From contig JANJXE010000211.1 of the NCBI GenBank assembly GCA_024709185.1, positions 1-6,936 of the forward strand: a DNA stretch of 6,936 bases, given 5' to 3'. The translations under genes were made by a program, and so were the position numbers. The notes beneath the pieces are model-generated. The model worked only from the letters and a program-made list of their open reading frames with translations. It searched no databases and was not told the DNA's origin. Shown one piece after another: positions 1 to 4,347 of the stretch. Numbering within the stretch: position 1 is the stretch's first letter; every line of letters starts with the position of its first letter. This DNA comes from Paludibacter sp. (GTDB taxonomy: Bacteria; Bacteroidota; Bacteroidia; Bacteroidales; Paludibacteraceae).

Positions 1-1941
1 GAAAGTTTTGAGGATGAAGAGGTGGCCCGGTTGATGAACGAACATTTCCTGTGCATCAAGGTCGATCGCGAGGAGCGACCTGATGTGGACCAACTGTACA
101 TGCAGGCTGCACATCTTATTTCCGGTCGCGGTGGCTGGCCCTTGAATGCGTTTGCCCTACCCGATGGCAGACCATTTTTTGCGGGAACTTATTTCCCAAA
201 ACTGAACTGGATCGATTTACTCACCCAGTTAGTACGCCTGAGCATAGAAGATCCTCAAACCCTTCATAATGCTGCCGATCAGATTACAAACGGCATCAAA
301 GCAACTTCGCAGGCTCCACATAAAGATGAAGCTTTGCATTCTGTTGTTACACCACGTACAGAGACAGTTCCGCTGACACTCCATCAACTTAACGATCTCT
401 ATACCCATTACCGGCACCGCATTGACTTCAAGCATGGTGGCGAAAAGCGGGCACCTAAGTTTCCTATGCCTGCCATGTGGGAATACTTGCTTCATTTCCA
501 TTATCTTACCGGTCATGAGGAAGCACTTACCGCCGTAAATTCTACCTTAATCAGTATGGCCCGGGGTGGTATTTACGACCATGCCGGAGGAGGGTTTGCC
601 CGCTATTCGACCGACGAACGCTGGCTGTTACCCCATTTCGAGAAAATGTTGTACGACAATGCACAATTAGTGACTTTGTATTCACATGCCTATCAACTTA
701 CGGGGCACAACCTGTATAAAGACATTGTTATAGAAACACTCGGATTTGTGGAACGGGAACTCACTGCTTCCGGAGGTGGTTTCTATTCGGCCCTGGACGC
801 TGATTCGGAAGGAGAAGAAGGCCGGTTTTATGTATGGAAAGAACAGGATATTGATGCATTGCTTGGCAATGAAAGTGTTTTGTTTAAGGAAGTTTACCAT
901 ATCACTACCGAAGGCAACTGGGAAGAAGGAAAGAATATTCTTCACCGTAAAAATACGATGAAACTGCATGCTGAGAATCATGGATTTCAACACGGGGATT
1001 TTGAAACACACCTGCGCACTCTCCGTCAAAAGCTGCTCGAAAACCGTTCGCAACGGGTACGTCCCGGACTGGATGATAAAATATTATGTTCGTGGAATGC
1101 ACTGATGGTACGAGCGTATTTTGTTGCCTCGAAGGCGTTAACCAGGCATTCAACCAAATCGCACAAACCGGATAACTCCTCCACCCTATCTCCTGCCCAG
1201 ACCTTTCGAAATATTGGTTTGCAACAACTCGGGTTTCTTATCAATACTTTTTTACAGAAAGATGGCAGTCTGAAGAGAAACTGTAAAGTAACTGGTACCG
1301 AACCATCGGAACACAAAGTTACCATCGATGGCATGCTCGACGATTATGCGTTTCTGATTTCGGCCCTGCTGGAAGCTTATCAAACTGTTTTTAATGAGCG
1401 CTACATCACACTTGCTCATCAACTTACTGAATATTGCCTGACGCATTTCCGGGATACTGATGACGGATTTTTCTTTTATACTCACGAACGTTCCAATCAG
1501 CTGGTTGCCCGCATGAAGGAACTGAACGACAATGTGATACCAGCTTCGAATTCGGAAATGGCATTGAACCTGTTTACACTTGGCACACTGCTCGATAAAC
1601 CAAATTACGTAGCGATGGCCCGTGAAATGACTACAGCCATGGCTTCGGAGATTGAGAAAAACATTTATTATCATGCTAACTGGGGACGTGCCGCTTTGCT
1701 CTTACTCGAAGGTCCGGTGGAGGTGGCCATTGCCGGTCCCGATTTTCCAACCTGGATGGAACTCATTCAATATCAGTATAATCCACAGGTGATTTTCACA
1801 GCTTCGGCCACCGAAAGCTTAATCCCCTTGCTGAAACACAAGCATTTCGGAACTAAAACCAGGGGGTTTGTTTGTAAGAAAAAAATCTGTGGCGCACCAC
1901 TCGATACTGCTGAGAAAGTGCTTGAAGAGGTGAAGCTCTAA
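1..1941 (+). CDS. Thioredoxin-domain protein, YyaL/SPATA20 (DUF255) family, 5' end missing
   Basis: The frame is open from the first base (ESFEDEEVARLMNEHF...) to TAA at 1939-1941, giving 646 visible residues. Family members are about 680-700 residues, so roughly 40-60 N-terminal residues, including the usual WCHVM-type thioredoxin motif, lie outside the window; the GTG at 22 is internal, not a start. Seen in order (visible residue numbers): end of the thioredoxin-like domain with VDREERPDVDQLYM (about 21-34) and GGWPLNAF...FAGTYFP (44-66); then the alpha-helical, (alpha/alpha)6-barrel-like part with APKFPMP (151-157), GGIYDHAGGGFARYS (189-203), HFEKMLYDNAQL (212-223), SALDADSEGEEGRFYVW (263-279), DDKILCSWNALM (358-369) and IPASNSEMALN (513-523). 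The C-terminal VCKKKICGAP carries the family's paired cysteines. The family resembles sugar epimerase/glycosidase barrels, but its reaction is not established, so no substrate is assigned. A polar stretch near residues 379-398 (RHSTKSHKPDNSSTLS) looks like a lineage-specific insertion. No signal peptide can be judged. Family assignment is very secure; function is open. Confidence 0.95.
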   Translation, partial: ESFEDEEVARLMNEHFLCIKVDREERPDVDQLYMQAAHLISGRGGWPLNAFALPDGRPFFAGTYFPKLNWIDLLTQLVRLSIEDPQTLHNAADQITNGIKATSQAPHKDEALHSVVTPRTETVPLTLHQLNDLYTHYRHRIDFKHGGEKRAPKFPMPAMWEYLLHFHYLTGHEEALTAVNSTLISMARGGIYDHAGGGFARYSTDERWLLPHFEKMLYDNAQLVTLYSHAYQLTGHNLYKDIVIETLGFVERELTASGGGFYSALDADSEGEEGRFYVWKEQDIDALLGNESVLFKEVYHITTEGNWEEGKNILHRKNTMKLHAENHGFQHGDFETHLRTLRQKLLENRSQRVRPGLDDKILCSWNALMVRAYFVASKALTRHSTKSHKPDNSSTLSPAQTFRNIGLQQLGFLINTFLQKDGSLKRNCKVTGTEPSEHKVTIDGMLDDYAFLISALLEAYQTVFNERYITLAHQLTEYCLTHFRDTDDGFFFYTHERSNQLVARMKELNDNVIPASNSEMALNLFTLGTLLDKPNYVAMAREMTTAMASEIEKNIYYHANWGRAALLLLEGPVEVAIAGPDFPTWMELIQYQYNPQVIFTASATESLIPLLKHKHFGTKTRGFVCKKKICGAPLDTAEKVLEEVKL

Positions 1942-2040
1942 GTTTGATGCTTACAATTCTGAAACTGAAACCGGATGTTTCTTCAAAAGCGCTGAGCAAG
2001 CCTCCGGGCAAATCATTTCATCCCGTAAACGGGCAGCTTT
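1942..2040. other. Convergent intergenic gap without a clear terminator
   Basis: This 99-base stretch separates the DUF255 gene and uvrB, whose 3' ends face each other. I see no GC-rich stem followed by a T-run on either strand. The only small hairpin is GAAAC/GTTTC at 1967-1981 (5-base stem, 5-base loop), which is too weak to call. Most of the rest is the degenerate copy of the uvrB 3' end described separately. Confidence 0.6.
1951..2040 (-). pseudogene. Vestigial second copy of the UvrB C-terminal UVR motif
   Basis: Directly after the uvrB TGA, and in the same frame, the minus strand reads KAARLRDEMICPEACSALL and continues for 29 codons to TAA at 1951-1953. Its first ten residues repeat the real UvrB tail EAARLRDEMI (coded at 2074-2103) with one residue changed. 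By eye 25 of 30 bases match, and three of the differences are synonymous third-position changes (TTG/TTA, CGC/CGG, GAG/GAA). After ATGATT the similarity fades within a few codons. The copies are 63 bases (21 codons) apart. It has no start codon of its own and the sequence after the motif is not UvrB-like, so I read it as a remnant: an old tandem duplication, or the tail of a previous uvrB allele left behind after recombination. Stop-codon readthrough is possible but unsupported. Confidence 0.6.
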
Positions 2041-2103
2041 TCAGGATCGTTGCGCCAATAAATCCTCGAGGCGAATCATCTCATCGCGCAAACGGGCAGC
2101 CTC
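2008..2103. repeat. Direct repeat: two copies of the UVR-motif coding segment, 63 bases apart
   Basis: On the plus strand, AATCATTTCATCCCGTAAAC (2011-2030) and the following GGGCAGC match AATCATCTCATCGCGCAAAC (2074-2093) and its GGGCAGC. The copy at about 2071-2103 is inside uvrB; the copy at about 2008-2040 is outside it. Differences fall mainly at codon third positions of the minus-strand reading frame. Confidence 0.75.
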
Positions 2104-4044
2104 CAGAAATTCGAGGTTCTTTGCTGCTTCCTGCATGGCTTTTTTAGCACGGGCAATGGCTTTTTCCAGTGCAGGTTTATTCATATGTTCCACTACCGGA
2201 TCGGCGGCAATCGTTATCCTGTCTTCAGGTTCAATATATGCATTGGGTTCGCCCCTGCCCAGCGCCGAACGTTCGCCCTTAATAATTGCCTGCGGAGTAA
2301 TGCCAAACTTTTCGTTGTAAGCCAGCTGTTTTTCCCTTCGGCGATTAGTTTCGGCGATTGTTTTTGCCATGCTGTCGGTAATCTTATCGGCGTACATAAT
2401 TACTTTGCCATTCAGGTTACGGGCTGCACGACCAGCAGTTTGGGTCAGCGAACGATGCGAACGCAGAAAGCCTTCCTTATCGGCATCGAGAATGGCAACC
2501 AGCGACACTTCAGGTAAATCGAGGCCTTCGCGAAGCAGGTTCACACCCACCAACACATCGTAGATTCCCCTGCGCAGGTCTTCCATAATTTGCACCCGGT
2601 CCAGCGTAGTCACATCCGAATGTATATAATTGCAACGAATACCGAGTTTTGCTAAATAATCGGTGAGTTCCTCGGCCATTCGCTTGGTAAGCGTAGTCAC
2701 CAAAACCCTTTCATTGCGTTCGGTACACACCGCTATTTCCTCCATCAAATCGTCGATCTGGTTTAGACTCGGACGTACATCGATAATCGGGTCGAGTAAA
2801 CCGGTGGGACGAATGAGCTGATCGACCACTACGCCCTGTGAATTCTGCAATTCGTAATCAGCCGGAGTAGCTGACACATAAATAGTTTGCGGGGTGAGCT
2901 CTTCAAATTCCTCAAACTTCAGCGGACGATTATCTCGGGCAGCAGGTAGTCGGAACCCATATTCCACCAGGTTTTGCTTGCGGGATGCATCCCCTCCGAA
3001 CATAGCCCGAATCTGAGGGATTGTCACATGACTTTCATCAATCACCATCAGGTAATCATCGGGAAAATAATCGAGCAGGCAATACGGACGGCTACCGGGC
3101 GCACGGCCGTCAAAATAGCGGGAGTAATTTTCGATGCCCGAACAATAACCCAGTTCGCGAATCATTTCAATATCGTAACTTACCCGTTCGTAAATACGCT
3201 TTGCTTCATAATCCTTTCCAACCGAACGAAAATATTCCGCCTGAAGGTCGCGATCCTGTTCTATGTAAAACAAAGCCTGAGCGATGCGTTCCTTAGTAGT
3301 CACAAAAATACTGGCAGGATAAATACGATAGGCATCAAAATTTCCGGTCACCTTCATGTTGATGGGCTCAACGGTCAGGATTTCATCAATCTCATCGCCC
3401 CAGAAAACCACCCTGAGTATGTGATCGGAATAGGCCAGAAAGATATCGACTGTATCACCTTTCACCCGGAAATTTCCCCTGTTCAGCTCCAGATCGTTGC
3501 GCGAATACAGACTTTCGACCAGATTACGGAGAAAAGCATTGCGAACCAGCTTTTGTCCTTTCTGAATCTCTATCACATTGGAAGTAAAATCTTCCGGATT
3601 ACCAATACCATAGAGGCAGGAAACCGACGAAACCACCAGCACATCGCGCCGCCCGGACAGCAACGACGAAGTTGCCGACAGTCGCAGCTTTTCAATTTCC
3701 TGATTGATGGCCAGGTCCTTTTCAATATAGGTATCGGTATGCGGGATATAAGCTTCCGGCTGGTAATAATCGTAGTAGGAAACGAAATACTCCACCGCAT
3801 TGTTGGGAAAAAACGACTTAAACTCGCTGTAGAGCTGAGCTGCCAGCGTTTTGTTGTGACTCAGTACCAGAGTTGGCCGGTTCACTTCATTCACCACATT
3901 GGCAACGGTGAAGGTTTTTCCCGATCCTGTCACACCAAGAAGGGTCTGGAACGCGACACCCGCATCCAAACCTTCCACCAGCTGTCGTATAGCTTCAGGC
4001 TGGTCGCCTGTGGGGCGGTAATCGGAGGTTAATTGAAAAGACAA
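2041..4044 (-). CDS. uvrB: UvrABC excision nuclease subunit B (UvrB)
   Basis: UvrB takes over damaged DNA from UvrA, verifies the lesion using ATP, and recruits UvrC for the dual incision of nucleotide excision repair in the cytoplasm. The 667-residue product has the normal family length. Visible are Walker A GVTGSGKT (residues 37-44), the damage-probing beta-hairpin region YFVSYYDYYQPEAYIP (86-101), Walker B/DEAD-like DESH (336-339), SATP (391-394), VNLLREGLDLPEVSL (501-515), DADKEGFLRSHRSL (520-533), QTAGRAARN (535-543), and a C-terminal UVR motif (about 632-661) that contacts UvrC. Translation starts at TTG (4042-4044): the family-typical opening LTSDYRPTGDQP follows at once, the frame is closed by TAA at 4051-4053 nine bases upstream, and no ATG or GTG lies between. 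The stop is TGA, while the other genes here end in TAA. A decayed in-frame copy of the UVR segment follows the stop. The gene lies 41 bases behind the pspC-like gene, with a palindrome in between, and may be co-transcribed with it. I see no SOS-box of known spacing. Confidence 0.98.
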   Translation of the reverse strand: MSFQLTSDYRPTGDQPEAIRQLVEGLDAGVAFQTLLGVTGSGKTFTVANVVNEVNRPTLVLSHNKTLAAQLYSEFKSFFPNNAVEYFVSYYDYYQPEAYIPHTDTYIEKDLAINQEIEKLRLSATSSLLSGRRDVLVVSSVSCLYGIGNPEDFTSNVIEIQKGQKLVRNAFLRNLVESLYSRNDLELNRGNFRVKGDTVDIFLAYSDHILRVVFWGDEIDEILTVEPINMKVTGNFDAYRIYPASIFVTTKERIAQALFYIEQDRDLQAEYFRSVGKDYEAKRIYERVSYDIEMIRELGYCSGIENYSRYFDGRAPGSRPYCLLDYFPDDYLMVIDESHVTIPQIRAMFGGDASRKQNLVEYGFRLPAARDNRPLKFEEFEELTPQTIYVSATPADYELQNSQGVVVDQLIRPTGLLDPIIDVRPSLNQIDDLMEEIAVCTERNERVLVTTLTKRMAEELTDYLAKLGIRCNYIHSDVTTLDRVQIMEDLRRGIYDVLVGVNLLREGLDLPEVSLVAILDADKEGFLRSHRSLTQTAGRAARNLNGKVIMYADKITDSMAKTIAETNRRREKQLAYNEKFGITPQAIIKGERSALGRGEPNAYIEPEDRITIAADPVVEHMNKPALEKAIARAKKAMQEAAKNLEFLEAARLRDEMIRLEDLLAQRS

Positions 4045-4058
4045 GACTTTTTAATGAT

Positions 4059-4095
4059 TACTGTTTAATGATTAATGATTAATCATTAAACAGTA
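4059..4095. repeat. Perfect 37-base palindrome (18-base arms, 1-base centre) built from 7-base repeats
   Basis: The left arm TACTGTTTAATGATTAAT (4059-4076) is exactly reverse-complemented by 4078-4095, with G4077 at the centre. The inner part is three tandem heptamers, TAATGAT, TAATGAT, TAATCAT (4066-4086); a further TTAATGATTA lies at 4051-4060. The palindrome covers the last codons and TAA of the pspC-like gene and ends 14 bases before the uvrB TTG. As RNA it could form a long AU-rich hairpin. No T-run follows on either strand, so a standard intrinsic terminator is not supported. It could be a processing or attenuation structure, or a binding site for a dimeric regulator. Confidence 0.85.
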
Positions 4096-4277
4096 TATTT
4101 AGGCATTACAATCCAAAGGATAATGTAGAGCAAAAGTCCGGGGAAACCGGCAGAGAATACCGACAGGATAGCATAGATTACGCGCACTAAGGTCACATCC
4201 CAGCCCACATATTCGGCGATTCCGGCACATACTCCGGCAATCATCTGGTTGTTCGAACGGGTTAATTTTCGTTGCAT
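4086..4277 (-). CDS. Small PspC-domain inner-membrane protein
   Basis: This 63-residue product starts MQRKLTRSNNQMIAGVCAGI and matches the PspC domain throughout: a basic N-terminus, the IAGVCAGIAEYVGWD motif (residues 13-27), VTLVRVIYAI, then a hydrophobic segment ending LLLYIILWIVMP (about 49-60). That second half is long enough for one or two membrane passes. PspC-type proteins sit in the cytoplasmic membrane; in proteobacteria PspC takes part in the phage-shock envelope-stress response, but stand-alone Bacteroidota homologues have no proven role and no other psp gene is visible here. I chose ATG at 4275-4277 because family members begin only a few residues before the RSN..IAGVC motif; the in-frame TTG at 4302-4304 would add nine unconserved residues. 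The TAA lies inside the palindrome at 4059-4095. It sits 70 bases downstream of the glucanotransferase gene and 41 bases upstream of uvrB. No Shine-Dalgarno sequence is evident. Confidence 0.88.
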   Translation of the reverse strand: MQRKLTRSNNQMIAGVCAGIAEYVGWDVTLVRVIYAILSVFSAGFPGLLLYIILWIVMPKYTV

Positions 4278-4301
4278 AGTATAATTGTAAAATTGTTTGT
4301 G

Positions 4302-4309
4302 CAAAGAAA
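4302..4309 (-). promoter_or_regulatory. Possible Bacteroidota-type -7 element upstream of the pspC-like gene
   Basis: The minus strand reads TTTCTTTG here, seven of eight positions matching the TAnnTTTG box of the Bacteroidota primary sigma factor, and is followed by C and an AT-rich leader of about 24 bases before the ATG at 4277. The region 19-21 bases further upstream gives only TTC-like sequence instead of the expected TTG, so the -33 element is poor. It could drive the pspC-like gene and uvrB independently of malQ. This is a weak prediction. Confidence 0.3.
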
Positions 4310-4347
4310 CAATATTTTTATGGAATTAGGAAGTAAAGATGTTTTTT

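Noticed and set aside
1967..1981. Small hairpin GAAAC-CGGAT-GTTTC between the convergent genes as a shared terminator.
   Set aside because: A five-base stem with two GC pairs and no following T-run on either strand is not enough.
1944..2147. Small plus-strand open frame across the uvrB 3' end, with repeated FHPVNGQ / SHRANGQ segments.
   Set aside because: The internal repeat is just the antisense of the duplicated UVR segment; there is no independent evidence for a gene.
2974..4032. Long open frame on the plus strand opposite uvrB (352 codons).
   Set aside because: It lies wholly antisense to a secure uvrB, has no recognisable domain, and its low-complexity composition mirrors the uvrB codons.
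4059..4095. The outer ends TACTGT and ACAGTA of the palindrome resemble the two halves of an enterobacterial LexA box, upstream of a repair gene.
   Set aside because: CTGT and ACAG are 25 bases apart here, whereas the LexA box spacing is 8, and Bacteroidota do not use that consensus as far as I know. The match is probably chance.
4278..4304. Longer pspC-like gene starting at TTG 4302-4304.
   Set aside because: The nine added residues are not conserved in PspC proteins, and a normal ATG lies at the expected place; the TTG also overlaps the possible promoter.
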